A stretch of 64,000 nt of DNA from positions 6,344 to 70,343 of the forward strand of contig JAMPFK010000012.1 in NCBI GenBank assembly GCA_023664485.1, written 5' to 3'. This document shows, one piece after another, positions 16,942 through 25,954 of this stretch; the stretch's first letter is position 1, and each line of letters starts with the position of its first letter. Origin of the DNA: Bacteroides fragilis. GTDB lineage: Bacteria > Bacillota > Clostridia > Lachnospirales > Lachnospiraceae. The position numbers and the translations under genes were made by a program. The notes below the pieces were generated by a model, which was not told the origin of the DNA, did not search any database, and worked only from the letters and a program-made list of their open reading frames with translations.

Positions 16942-18534
16942 GTGGGCAATTTTGCAGACGAGATCAACAAAAGAAGGACTTTTGCGATTATTTCACACCC
17001 GGATGCGGGAAAGACGACTCTGACGGAGAAATTTTTATTATATGGCGGCGCGATCAATCTGGCGGGCAGCGTGAAGGGAAAAGCGACGGCAAGGCATGCG
17101 GTTTCCGACTGGATGGAAATCGAGAAGGAGAGAGGTATTTCCGTTACATCCTCTGTCCTGCAGTTTGAATACGGCGGATTCTGTATCAATATTCTGGATA
17201 CGCCGGGGCATCAGGACTTTTCGGAGGATACTTACCGGACGCTGATGGCGGCGGATTCTGCGGTCATGGTCATAGACGCGTCCAAGGGCGTTGAGGCGCA
17301 GACGAGAAAGCTCTTTAAGGTGTGCGTTATGCGGCGGATTCCGATTTTTACCTTTATCAATAAAATGGACAGGGATGCCAACGATACCTTTGAGCTTCTG
17401 GATGAAATCGAGAAGGAGCTTGGTATAGCGACCTGTCCGGTCAACTGGCCGATTGGCTCCGGCAGGAATTTTAAGGGCGTATATGAGCGGGAGAGCAAAT
17501 GTGTGATCACTTATTCCGATACGGAGAAGGGAACGAAAGAAGGACAGGCTACCAGGATCGGAATCGGGGAAGAAGAGATGCTGGTATCTCATATCGGGGA
17601 GGACTTTAAAACGCGGCTTCTGGATGAAATCGATCTGTTAGACGGCGCAAGCGCAGAGTATGATCTTGACAGGATCCGTGCCGGAGAGCTCACCCCTGTG
17701 TTCTTCGGTTCGGCGCTGACCAATTTCGGCGTGGAAATCTTTTTACAGCATTTTCTGAAAATGACGACGACGCCGCTGCCAAGAAAGGCGGATATCGGGC
17801 TGATCGATCCGGTAGAGCATGATTTTTCCGCTTTTGTGTTCAAGATTCAGGCGAATATGAATAAGGCGCACAGAGACCGCGTCGCTTTTATGCGCATCTG
17901 TTCCGGCAGATATGATGCCAGCATGGAGGTAAAGCATATACAGGGCGGCAGGGTGATGCGGCTTTCACAGCCGCAGCAGATTATGGCGGATGAGAGAAAG
18001 ATATTGAGCGAGGCATACGCCGGAGATATTATCGGCGTATTCGATCCTGGAATCTTTTCCATCGGGGACACGCTCTGTATGCCGAAAGAGCAGTTCCGGT
18101 ATGAGGGGATTCCTACCTTTGCGCCGGAGCATTTCGCAAGGGTGCGGCAGCTCGATACGATGAAACGGAAGCAGTTTGTGAAGGGAATCACGCAGATCGC
18201 GCAGGAAGGCGCGATTCAGATCTTTCAGGAATTTAATACAGGTATGGAGGAGATTATCGTAGGCGTTGTCGGCGTCCTGCAGTTCGATGTGTTAAAGTAT
18301 CGTCTGGAAAATGAATATAATGTCGAGATTCGTCTGGAGAATCTTCCTTATGAGCATATCAGATGGATTGAGAACAGGGATCTCGATCTGGATAAGCTGA
18401 CAGGAACCTCCGATATGAAAAAAATCAGGGACTTAAAGGGAAATCCGCTGCTGTTATTCGTAAATCAGTGGAGCGTCGGCATGACAATAGAGCGCAATAA
18501 CGGCCTGATATTATCCGAATTTGGCAGGAATTAG
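16942..18534 (+). CDS. prfC: Peptide chain release factor 3 (RF3 GTPase)
   Basis: 530 residues, full length. GTPase motifs: HPDAGKTTLTEK (P-loop), DTPGHQDF, NKMDRDANDTFELLDEIE. The line RFGEM-like EF-G domain II and the RF3-specific end EQWSVGMTIERNNGLILSE-type sequence (read NQWSVGMTIERNNG) are present. RF3 recycles RF1/RF2 after termination and acts in quality control. It starts with GTG at 16942, preceded by GGAGGAG. Cotranscribed with deoB by spacing. Confidence 0.95.
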   Translation: MGNFADEINKRRTFAIISHPDAGKTTLTEKFLLYGGAINLAGSVKGKATARHAVSDWMEIEKERGISVTSSVLQFEYGGFCINILDTPGHQDFSEDTYRTLMAADSAVMVIDASKGVEAQTRKLFKVCVMRRIPIFTFINKMDRDANDTFELLDEIEKELGIATCPVNWPIGSGRNFKGVYERESKCVITYSDTEKGTKEGQATRIGIGEEEMLVSHIGEDFKTRLLDEIDLLDGASAEYDLDRIRAGELTPVFFGSALTNFGVEIFLQHFLKMTTTPLPRKADIGLIDPVEHDFSAFVFKIQANMNKAHRDRVAFMRICSGRYDASMEVKHIQGGRVMRLSQPQQIMADERKILSEAYAGDIIGVFDPGIFSIGDTLCMPKEQFRYEGIPTFAPEHFARVRQLDTMKRKQFVKGITQIAQEGAIQIFQEFNTGMEEIIVGVVGVLQFDVLKYRLENEYNVEIRLENLPYEHIRWIENRDLDLDKLTGTSDMKKIRDLKGNPLLLFVNQWSVGMTIERNNGLILSEFGRN

Positions 18535-18585
18535 ATTTTTTCCCGATTCGTATTTTCCCGGAGTCTGGCAGGCGGAAGGCGGTAT

Positions 18586-18661
18586 TGTGAAAAATCAGTT
18601 TTTCACAGGCAGATTTGTGCTTGCGCCCGAATTCGCGGGCTGAGCAGGAATGGGGAGCTTT
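18586..18661 (+). repeat. Dispersed two-hairpin leader repeat, copy c
   Basis: The first hairpin has TGTGAAAAA (18586-18594) and TTTTTCACA (18599-18607). The second has GCTTGCG (18619-18625) and CGCGGGC (18634-18640), pairing with two T-G wobbles where copy b has Watson-Crick pairs. TGAGCAGGAATGGGGAG follows and carries the ribosome site of the next gene. Confidence 0.8.
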
Positions 18662-19945
18662 ATGAAGAAAACGATTGTCTTATTATCGAGCATAATGGTA
18701 TTTTTTGGATTTCTGCTCTATATGGCAAAGAACGACGGCTGGCGGGAACTGCCGATAGCCGGACAGTTTGAATTTCTGCTGGAGGGAACAGCCTTTGCGG
18801 AAGGCAGGGAGGGGAGTATGCCCGTGGAGGGCTATGCCGTGGAAGAGCAGATGGTCCGGATGGACGGGGATGCGGATACGGCAATAGCCGGGGAAGGGCT
18901 GACGGAAGAAAGGAAGCGCCTTTTGCACGATGAACAGGCGGAGTCCTATGCTTACGGACAGCTGGCGGAAAGCGGGCAGGCGGTGTATATTGAGATTTTG
19001 TGGTCTTTGCTGGAATTTCAGGAGAATGTGACGCTTTCCACGATGGATCAGGAGGAGATTTCCCGTATTTTCCAATGCGTGCTGAACGACCACCCGGAAA
19101 TATTTTATGTAGAAGGGTATACTTATACAAAGTATACGCTGGGCGGGCGGCTGAAAAAGATCACCTTTACCGGGACATACCGGATGGGCAGGGAAGAGAT
19201 CGCCGGCAGGCAGGAACAGATAGACGATTATGCCGGCAGATGCCTGGCGGGGCTTCCGGAGGGAGCGGATGAATATGAAACGGTAAAGTATATTTATGAA
19301 TATCTGATAGACCATACGGAGTACGATGTGGATTCCGTGGATAACCAGAATATCTGTTCGGTCTTTCTGGATGGCAGATCGGTCTGCCAGGGCTACGCCA
19401 AGGCGACGCAGTATCTGCTGGAGCAGGCCGGCATCCGCGCGACGCTCGTGCTCGGAGATGTGGCTTCGGGAGAGGGACATGCCTGGAATCTGGTCCGGAT
19501 AGATGGGGCGTGGTATTATGTGGATACGACCTGGGGAGACGCGTCCTATCAGGTAAAGGGGAGCGCTGCGTCTTATCCGGAAGAGAAGATGCCCCGTATC
19601 AATTACGACTATTTGTGCGTAACGACGGATCAGCTCTGTAAGACGCATGTTATCGACAATGTAGTGGAGCTGCCGCCCTGCACCTCCATGGAAGCGAATT
19701 ACTATGTCAGGGAAGGTCTCTATTTCACATCGCTCGACGATGAGCAGCTGCAGCGCATTTTCCGGGAAGGATATGAGAAGGGGAACGCTTATATTACGTT
19801 CAAATGCGCTTCGGAGGAAATCTATGAAAAGATGCAGGAGAGGCTGATCGGCAAGCAGGAGATTTTCCGTTATCTGGACTGTCCGGACGGCGTCGTTTCC
19901 TATACGGACGACGGGCAGCAGTATAGCATGAGCTTCTGGCTGTAA
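18662..19945 (+). CDS. Transglutaminase-like cysteine peptidase-fold protein, exported
   Basis: 427 residues. An N-terminal hydrophobic helix (residues 3-20) suggests a signal peptide or membrane anchor. The transglutaminase core lies at about residues 210-300: the Cys in RSVCQGYAKATQYLLEQAG, the His in GEGHAWNLVRIDGAWYYV and the Asp in VDTTWGD make the usual triad. Such domains process peptides or cell-wall components. The start at 18662 follows GGGGAG from the preceding repeat copy; the ATG at 18650 overlaps that site. Monocistronic by spacing. The exact substrate is unknown. Confidence 0.8.
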   Translation: MKKTIVLLSSIMVFFGFLLYMAKNDGWRELPIAGQFEFLLEGTAFAEGREGSMPVEGYAVEEQMVRMDGDADTAIAGEGLTEERKRLLHDEQAESYAYGQLAESGQAVYIEILWSLLEFQENVTLSTMDQEEISRIFQCVLNDHPEIFYVEGYTYTKYTLGGRLKKITFTGTYRMGREEIAGRQEQIDDYAGRCLAGLPEGADEYETVKYIYEYLIDHTEYDVDSVDNQNICSVFLDGRSVCQGYAKATQYLLEQAGIRATLVLGDVASGEGHAWNLVRIDGAWYYVDTTWGDASYQVKGSAASYPEEKMPRINYDYLCVTTDQLCKTHVIDNVVELPPCTSMEANYYVREGLYFTSLDDEQLQRIFREGYEKGNAYITFKCASEEIYEKMQERLIGKQEIFRYLDCPDGVVSYTDDGQQYSMSFWL

Positions 19946-20032
19946 AATGGTACTAGGCAAAAATCGTAAATTTTGATATACTTAAACCAAATGGACAAAA
20001 TCTGATTTCACAGGAAAGGTATGGTATGGCGG

Positions 20033-20419
20033 ATGGAACAGGAATTTAGTAAAAATACGTTTGTTTTACAGGAAAATGAGGAAATCGGTTCGGTTAAGAT
20101 AGCGGATGATGTCGTAGCGATGATCGCCGCGCTTGCGGCGACGGAGGTAGAAGGCGTGGCGGCTATGTCCGGCAATATGACAAATGAGTTTTTAAGCCGC
20201 GTCGGCGTTAAAAATGCGGCCAGGGGCACGAGAGTAGAAGTGGCTCAGAAGAAGGTCAAGGTGGATCTTGCGATTACGATAGAATACGGCTTCAATATTC
20301 CGGCGACCTGCCAGCGGGTGCAGACGAAGGTAAAAAACGCGGTGGAGAATATGACGGGGCTGGAAGTGACCGATGTGAATATCCGTATTGCCGGCATTAA
20401 TGTATCGAAAGAAAAATAG
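20033..20419 (+). CDS. yqhY: Asp23/Gls24-family protein (YqhY type)
   Basis: 128 residues from the ATG at 20033 (or 132 from 20021; AGGAAAGG at 20012 leaves 1 or 13 bases). The Asp23 domain shows GSVKIADDVVAMIAALAATEVEGVAAM, DLAITIEYGFNIPATCQRVQ and EVTDVNIRIAGI. In Firmicutes yqhY lies next to nusB and is linked to control of fatty-acid (acetyl-CoA carboxylase) homeostasis. It opens the yqhY-nusB-xseAB-ispA-dxs-tlyA-nadK-argR-recN cluster, 13 bp before nusB. Confidence 0.9.
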   Translation: MEQEFSKNTFVLQENEEIGSVKIADDVVAMIAALAATEVEGVAAMSGNMTNEFLSRVGVKNAARGTRVEVAQKKVKVDLAITIEYGFNIPATCQRVQTKVKNAVENMTGLEVTDVNIRIAGINVSKEK

Positions 20420-20432
20420 GGCGAAAACAGAT

Positions 20433-20828
20433 ATGAGCAGAAGAGAATTGAGGGAGCATATCTTTAAATTATTGTTCCGCATAGAATTTAACAGTTCGGA
20501 AGAAATGCCTGAACAGGAAAAGCTTTTCTTCGAGGACGCCTGTAATGTGGCTCCGGCGGACGAGGCATATATTTCCTCCAAGTATCACAAAATCATGGAG
20601 AAACTGGAGACCATAGACAATATGCTGAACAGCCGGACTGAAAACTGGAATACTGCCAGAATGGGGAAGGTAGACTTAACGATTCTCAGACTGGCAGTCT
20701 ATGAAATCATGTTCGATGACGATGTCCCGGCAGGCGTTGCGATCAACGAAGCGGTAGAGCTTGCCAAGAAATTCGGGCAGGACGCTTCTTCGGGTTTTGT
20801 CAACGGCATATTGGCCAAATTTGTTTAG
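20433..20828 (+). CDS. nusB: Transcription antitermination factor NusB
   Basis: 131 residues, all-helical, starting MSRRELREHIFKLLFRIEF, with the family end ILRLAVYEIMFDDDVPAGVAINEAVELAKKF and SSGFVNGILAKFV. NusB binds boxA RNA with S10 in rRNA antitermination. The start at 20433 is the family start; the earlier in-frame ATGs inside yqhY are rejected. The ribosome site is weak (AGGGCG), suggesting coupling to yqhY. Confidence 0.95.
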   Translation: MSRRELREHIFKLLFRIEFNSSEEMPEQEKLFFEDACNVAPADEAYISSKYHKIMEKLETIDNMLNSRTENWNTARMGKVDLTILRLAVYEIMFDDDVPAGVAINEAVELAKKFGQDASSGFVNGILAKFV

Positions 20829-20836
20829 AGGCGCGT

Positions 20837-22045
20837 ATGAAGCAGAATGTATATACGGTAGCACAGGTCAATTCTTACATTAAGAATATGTTCACGCAGG
20901 ATTTTATGTTGCAGTCTATTTCGGTAAAGGGAGAAGTCAGTAACTGCAAATATCATTCCTCTGGACATATTTATTTTACATTAAAGGATGAAAAAGGAAC
21001 AATAGCATGCGTTATGTTTTCCGGGAACAGAAACGGCCTTACCTTTCGGATGACAGAGGGGCAGCAGGTGATTGTCCGCGGTACGGTGGATGTCTATGAG
21101 CGGGACGGCAAATACCAGCTGTATGCGAAGGAAATAAAGCAGGAGGGCGCCGGCGCGCTGTACGAACGCTTTGAACGGCTGAAAAGGGAACTGGAAGAGC
21201 GCGGCATGTTCGCGGAGGAATATAAACAGCCGATTCCGAAATATATCAGCCGTCTCGGCGTGGTTACGGCGCAGACGGGCGCGGCGGTGCGGGATATCAT
21301 CCAGATCGCCTCAAGGCGGAATCCTTATGTGCAGATCATTCTTTATCCCGCGACGGTGCAGGGCGATATGGCGGTCCAGAGCATCGTGAACGGCATTCAC
21401 GCGATGGAGCATTATCAGGTCGATACGATCATCGTCGGCCGGGGAGGCGGTTCTATCGAGGATTTATGGGCATTCAATGAAGAAGCCGTCGCGCAGGCGA
21501 TTTTTGACTGTCCTGTTCCGATTATCTCGGCCGTGGGCCATGAGACGGATACGACGATCGCCGATTTCGTAGCGGATCTGCGGGCGCCGACGCCCTCTGC
21601 TGCTGCGGAGCTGGCCGTTTATGATATGGAACAGCTGAAAGAGCGGATGGGCGAGTACGCATATGCGATGCAGCATTTGTGCAGAAAACATATCAGGCGT
21701 TATAGAAACGCACTGGAACATTACCGGATGCAGATGAAATATTTGAGCCCGGCGAACCAGATTCGGGAGAAGCGCACCTATATGATGAAGCTGGAAGAGA
21801 CGCTGCAGGGCTGCATGGAACGAAAGCTTTCCGACAGGAGGCATAAGCTTGCGCTTTATATCGAACAGATGAAGGGCTTATCTCCGCTTGAAAAGCTGAA
21901 TCAGGGTTACGCCTGTGCGGCCGACGAACAGGGAAGGACGGTCAACCGGGTCGGGCAGGTGAAACCGGGGGATGAACTGCATCTCTATGTAAAGGACGGT
22001 GTGATCGATACGAGGGTGATGAACAGCCGGAAAATGAAGATGTAA
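20837..22045 (+). CDS. xseA: Exodeoxyribonuclease VII large subunit
   Basis: 402 residues. N-terminal OB-fold (TVAQVNSYIKNMF, HIYFTLKDEKGTIACVMF), central catalytic part with RLGVVTAQTGAAVRDI, VGRGGGSIEDLWAFN and SAVGHETDTTIADFVADLRAPTPS, then a long helical C-terminus. Together with XseB it degrades single-stranded DNA in repair. It starts eight bases after nusB and is followed by xseB after 26 bp. Confidence 0.95.
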   Translation: MKQNVYTVAQVNSYIKNMFTQDFMLQSISVKGEVSNCKYHSSGHIYFTLKDEKGTIACVMFSGNRNGLTFRMTEGQQVIVRGTVDVYERDGKYQLYAKEIKQEGAGALYERFERLKRELEERGMFAEEYKQPIPKYISRLGVVTAQTGAAVRDIIQIASRRNPYVQIILYPATVQGDMAVQSIVNGIHAMEHYQVDTIIVGRGGGSIEDLWAFNEEAVAQAIFDCPVPIISAVGHETDTTIADFVADLRAPTPSAAAELAVYDMEQLKERMGEYAYAMQHLCRKHIRRYRNALEHYRMQMKYLSPANQIREKRTYMMKLEETLQGCMERKLSDRRHKLALYIEQMKGLSPLEKLNQGYACAADEQGRTVNRVGQVKPGDELHLYVKDGVIDTRVMNSRKMKM

Positions 22046-22071
22046 TCGAAAAGAAAGGTATCGTTATTGGT

Positions 22072-22305
22072 ATGAATCAGGAGAAGAAGGATAAAGCTAT
22101 AGAGGAAGAGTTTTCTCTGGAAGAGGCTTTTGAACAGGTCGAGGGAACGATTGCGCTTTTAGAGGAAGAAGATATCACGCTGGAAGAATCTTTCAGGGCG
22201 TATCAGGAGGGCATGAAGCTCCTGCAATACTGCAATGATAAGATCGACAGGGTGGAGAAGCAGGTACTGAAAATCAATGAAGATGGTGGATTGGATGAAT
22301 TTTAA
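22072..22305 (+). CDS. xseB: Exodeoxyribonuclease VII small subunit
   Basis: 77 residues, two helices, with FSLEEAFEQVEGTIALLEEEDITLEESFRAYQEGMKL as in XseB. It coats the helical tail of XseA. Its last 11 bases overlap the ispA start region, a coupled arrangement common in Firmicutes. AAGAAAGG lies ahead of the ATG. Confidence 0.95.
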   Translation: MNQEKKDKAIEEEFSLEEAFEQVEGTIALLEEEDITLEESFRAYQEGMKLLQYCNDKIDRVEKQVLKINEDGGLDEF

Positions 22306-23197
22306 AGAAACATTGAATGAAAAGACGACCCGGATGGAAGAAGTGCTTGCGCATTTTCTGCCGGAAGAGCGGGGATTTCAGAAAACGGTTACAGAGGCGA
22401 TGAATTATTCGGTGCTGGCGGGCGGAAAGCGGCTGAGGCCGATGCTGATGTCGGAAACATGGGACATGTTCGGCGGGAAAGGGGAGCTCGTGGAGCCTTT
22501 TATGGCGGCAATCGAGATGATACATAACTATTCTCTCGTGCACGACGATCTGCCGGCGATGGATAACGACGAATACAGGCGGGGCAGAAAGACGACTCAT
22601 GTCGTATACGGAGAGGGCATGGCGGTATTGGCCGGAGATGCCCTGCTCAATTACGCGTTCGAGACGGCCTGCCTCGCCTTTGAGAAAGCGCAGGGTGCGG
22701 CGGAATATGAGAAAGCGGCGCGGGCGATGAGCGTGCTCGCCGGAAAGGCCGGTATTTATGGGATGATCGGCGGACAGTGCGCGGATATCGAAGCCGAAAA
22801 GCATCAGGAGAACGTGACGGAGGAGCTTCTTCTTTTTATTCATGAGCATAAGACGGCCGCACTGATTCAGAGCGCAATGATGATCGGCGCTATTTTGGCC
22901 GGCGCGGATGAAGAACAGGTGGCGGCGGTTGAAAAATGCGCTTATCATATCGGCGTTGCCTTTCAGATTCAGGACGATATTCTGGACGTTACAGGAAGCC
23001 AGGAAGTTCTCGGTAAACCCATTGGCAGCGATGCAAAAAATAATAAAATAACATATGTTACTCTACATGGGCTGGAAAAATCGTCAGAGAAGGCCGAGGC
23101 TTTATCGAATGAGGCGATTCGGATACTGGCCTCTTTTCCGAAGAGGAATCTGTTTTTGGAAGAATTGGTGAAACAGCTGATAAGCAGGGAGAAATAA
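22295..23197 (+). CDS. ispA: Geranylgeranyl/farnesyl diphosphate synthase (polyprenyl synthetase)
   Basis: 300 residues. First Asp-rich motif HDDLPAMDND with YSLVHDD before it, GGKRLRP near residue 45, and second motif FQIQDDILD. It makes farnesyl diphosphate for undecaprenyl and quinone precursors. The ATG at 22295 (MNFKETL) is chosen over 22277 because GGTGGA precedes it and it matches the family start. It pairs with dxs immediately downstream, joining the two isoprenoid genes in the operon. Confidence 0.93.
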   Translation: MNFKETLNEKTTRMEEVLAHFLPEERGFQKTVTEAMNYSVLAGGKRLRPMLMSETWDMFGGKGELVEPFMAAIEMIHNYSLVHDDLPAMDNDEYRRGRKTTHVVYGEGMAVLAGDALLNYAFETACLAFEKAQGAAEYEKAARAMSVLAGKAGIYGMIGGQCADIEAEKHQENVTEELLLFIHEHKTAALIQSAMMIGAILAGADEEQVAAVEKCAYHIGVAFQIQDDILDVTGSQEVLGKPIGSDAKNNKITYVTLHGLEKSSEKAEALSNEAIRILASFPKRNLFLEELVKQLISREK

Positions 23198-23232
23198 CGG
23201 TTCACGGCAGATAGAAAGGCATGGTCGAGACT

Positions 23233-25101
23233 ATGTTTCTGGAAAAAATAGAAAAAACCAATGATATTAAGGAAATCGGCGCGGAGAATTATAACGCGCT
23301 GGCAGAGGAAATCAGGCAGTTCCTGATTCAGTCCATCAGCCGGACGGGCGGACATCTCGGCTCAAATCTGGGAGCAGTGGAACTGACGATGGCGCTGCAT
23401 CTTTTCCTGAATTTACCGGAGGATAAGATCATATGGGATGTAGGACATCAGTCCTATACCCATAAGATACTCACCGGGCGGAGGGACGGTTTTGCGAACC
23501 TGCGGAAATACGGCGGCATCAGCGGTTTCCCCAAGAGGAAGGAGAGCGACTGCGACTGCTTCGATACGGGGCACAGCTCTACGTCTGTTTCGGCGGGGCT
23601 CGGCATGGTCAAGGCAAGGGATCTGGAAGGCGGAAAGAATACGATCGTTTCGGTCATCGGCGATGGATCTCTGACAGGCGGCATGGCGTATGAAGCGTTG
23701 AACAATGCTTCCCGTCTGGAAACGAATTTTATCATTATTCTGAACGATAACAATATGTCGATTTCCGAAAATGTGGGCGGCGTTTCCAAATATCTGAACA
23801 ATATCAGAACGGCGGATATGTATCTGGACCTGAAAGAGGGGGTCTATAATTCCCTGCACGGTATGCCCAAATACGGCGATAAGGTTGTGACCAGGATACG
23901 GCGTGCCAAGAGCAGTTTTAAACATCTTGTCGTTCCGGGCATGTTTTTTGAGGATATGGGGATTACTTATCTCGGACCGGTGGACGGGCACAATATCCCG
24001 GAGATGCTGCGCATTTTGAAAGAAGCGAGGAAGGTCAGAGGGGCCGTTCTGGTCCATATCATTACGGAAAAAGGGAAGGGGTACGGGCCGGCGGAGCGGC
24101 ATCCCGCGAGATTTCATGGAGCGGAGCCTTTCGATATCGAAACGGGAATCCCGAGCGCGCCGCGTATGAAGTCCAATTATACGGATATTTTTTCGACGGT
24201 CATGTGCAAGCTGGGGCAGCGGGACGAAAAGGTCGTTGCGATTACGGCGGCCATGCCGGACGGGACAGGGTTAAAGCGTTTTCGGAATATGTATCCGGAA
24301 CGGTTTTTCGACGTGGGCATTGCGGAAGAGCATGCGGTCACTTTTGCGGCCGGACTGGCGGCGGGAGGGTTGAAACCCATCGTGGCGATTTACTCTTCCT
24401 TCTTACAGAGAGCTTATGACCAGATACTGCACGACGTCTGTATCCAGAATCTGCCCGTTATTTTTGCAGTTGACAGAGCCGGACTGGTGGGAAGCGACGG
24501 AGAGACGCATCAGGGTATTTTCGATCTGTCCTATCTGTCCTCTATTCCGAATATGCACATCATGGCCCCCAAGAACAAATGGGAGCTTTCCGATATGATC
24601 AAATTTGCGCTCGCTTTCGAGGCGCCGGTGGCGGTACGCTATCCCCGCGGAGAGGCGTTCGACGGCCTGAAAGATTACAGAGAGCCTGTCGTTTATGGAA
24701 AGAGCGAGCCGATTTACCGGGAAAAGGAGATCATGCTTTTGGCGGTAGGCAGCATGGTAAAGACAGCGCTTGAAGTGCGCAGGCAGCTCCTTAAAAGAGG
24801 GCGATCCTGCTCTCTGACAAACGCGAGATTTGTAAAGCCGATCGACGAAGAGGCGGTAAAGGAAGCCTGTCTGGAACATAAACTGATCGTAACGATGGAG
24901 GAAAATGTGGCTAGCGGCGGTTTTGGCGAGAAAGTCAGGGCTTGCGTGGATACGCTGCATACAGATACGAACGTGCTGTGCGTCAGCATTCCCGATGAAT
25001 ATGTGGAGCATGGGAATGTGGAGCTGTTGAAACGGGAAGTCGGCATCGATGCGGATTCCATTGTCAGACGGATTTTGACGGAGATCGGGGAAGAGGCATA
25101 A
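23233..25101 (+). CDS. dxs: 1-deoxy-D-xylulose-5-phosphate synthase
   Basis: 622 residues. Thiamine-diphosphate site motifs are clear: DVGHQSYTHKILTGR, GDGSLTGGMAYEALNNA, NDNNMSIS, then the transketolase-like pyrimidine domain (FDVGIAEEHAVTFAAGLA, YSSFLQRAYDQILHD, DRAGLVGSDGETHQG) and C-terminal domain. It is the first step of the MEP pathway. Start at 23233 preferred; an ATG at 23221 sits one base after AGAAAGG. Ends seven bases before tlyA. Confidence 0.95.
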   Translation: MFLEKIEKTNDIKEIGAENYNALAEEIRQFLIQSISRTGGHLGSNLGAVELTMALHLFLNLPEDKIIWDVGHQSYTHKILTGRRDGFANLRKYGGISGFPKRKESDCDCFDTGHSSTSVSAGLGMVKARDLEGGKNTIVSVIGDGSLTGGMAYEALNNASRLETNFIIILNDNNMSISENVGGVSKYLNNIRTADMYLDLKEGVYNSLHGMPKYGDKVVTRIRRAKSSFKHLVVPGMFFEDMGITYLGPVDGHNIPEMLRILKEARKVRGAVLVHIITEKGKGYGPAERHPARFHGAEPFDIETGIPSAPRMKSNYTDIFSTVMCKLGQRDEKVVAITAAMPDGTGLKRFRNMYPERFFDVGIAEEHAVTFAAGLAAGGLKPIVAIYSSFLQRAYDQILHDVCIQNLPVIFAVDRAGLVGSDGETHQGIFDLSYLSSIPNMHIMAPKNKWELSDMIKFALAFEAPVAVRYPRGEAFDGLKDYREPVVYGKSEPIYREKEIMLLAVGSMVKTALEVRRQLLKRGRSCSLTNARFVKPIDEEAVKEACLEHKLIVTMEENVASGGFGEKVRACVDTLHTDTNVLCVSIPDEYVEHGNVELLKREVGIDADSIVRRILTEIGEEA

Positions 25102-25108
25102 TATTATC

Positions 25109-25954
25109 ATGAAGGAACGATTGGATATTCTGCTCGTCAGGCAGGGGCTTGCGCCCTCCAGAGAGAAGGCGAAGGCCGTTATCATGACCGGAAACGTCTA
25201 TGTGAACGGACAGAGGGAGGATAAGGCGGGAGCTTCTTTTGAAGAAGAGAAAATTCATATAGAAATAAAAGGCGCGCCCGCTAAATATGTCAGCAGGGGC
25301 GGCTTGAAGCTGGAAAAAGCGATAGAGGCCTTTGCAATCGGTTTAAAGGATGCAGTCTGCATGGATATCGGCGCGTCCACCGGCGGCTTTACGGACTGTA
25401 TGCTGCAGAACGGCGCGGCGAAGGTCTATTCCGTCGATGTGGGACACGGGCAGCTGGCGTGGAAGCTGCGGCAGGACGAGCGGGTCGTTTGTATGGAAAA
25501 GACGAACTTCCGTTATGTGCAGCCTGCGGATATCGCGGACAGGCTGGATTTTGCGTCTGTGGATGTTTCTTTTATTTCTTTGACGAAGATTCTGACGCCC
25601 GCCAGAGCTCTGTTGAAGGAACAGGGGCGTATGGTCTGCCTTATCAAGCCCCAGTTCGAGGCAGGCAGGGAGAAGGTCGGAAAAAAAGGAGTCGTCAGGG
25701 AGCCGGAGATCCACGAGGAAGTCATCCGGAAGATTATCGTTTATGCGAAAGGGATAGGATTTGCGGTAAGTGGGCTCACTTTTTCACCGATAAAAGGGCC
25801 GGAGGGAAATATCGAATATCTGGCCTGTCTGGAAAAGACGCCGGAGAAAGAACCGGCAGAGGAGACAATTTTGGAAGATTTTGCAAAACAACTGATTTCG
25901 GATACGGTAAAGGCGGCACATCGGGAGCTGAGGGCGGATAAGGACAGGGAATGA
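25109..25954 (+). CDS. tlyA: TlyA-family rRNA 2'-O-methyltransferase (hemolysin A-like)
   Basis: 281 residues. An S4 RNA-binding domain occupies residues 1-60 (RLDILLVRQGLAPSREKAK), followed by an FtsJ-like methyltransferase with the SAM motif MDIGASTGGFTDCML and DVSFISLTKI. TlyA proteins methylate 16S/23S rRNA; YqxC is the Bacillus relative. It lies between dxs and nadK as in most Clostridia and overlaps nadK by four bases. Confidence 0.93.
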   Translation: MKERLDILLVRQGLAPSREKAKAVIMTGNVYVNGQREDKAGASFEEEKIHIEIKGAPAKYVSRGGLKLEKAIEAFAIGLKDAVCMDIGASTGGFTDCMLQNGAAKVYSVDVGHGQLAWKLRQDERVVCMEKTNFRYVQPADIADRLDFASVDVSFISLTKILTPARALLKEQGRMVCLIKPQFEAGREKVGKKGVVREPEIHEEVIRKIIVYAKGIGFAVSGLTFSPIKGPEGNIEYLACLEKTPEKEPAEETILEDFAKQLISDTVKAAHRELRADKDRE

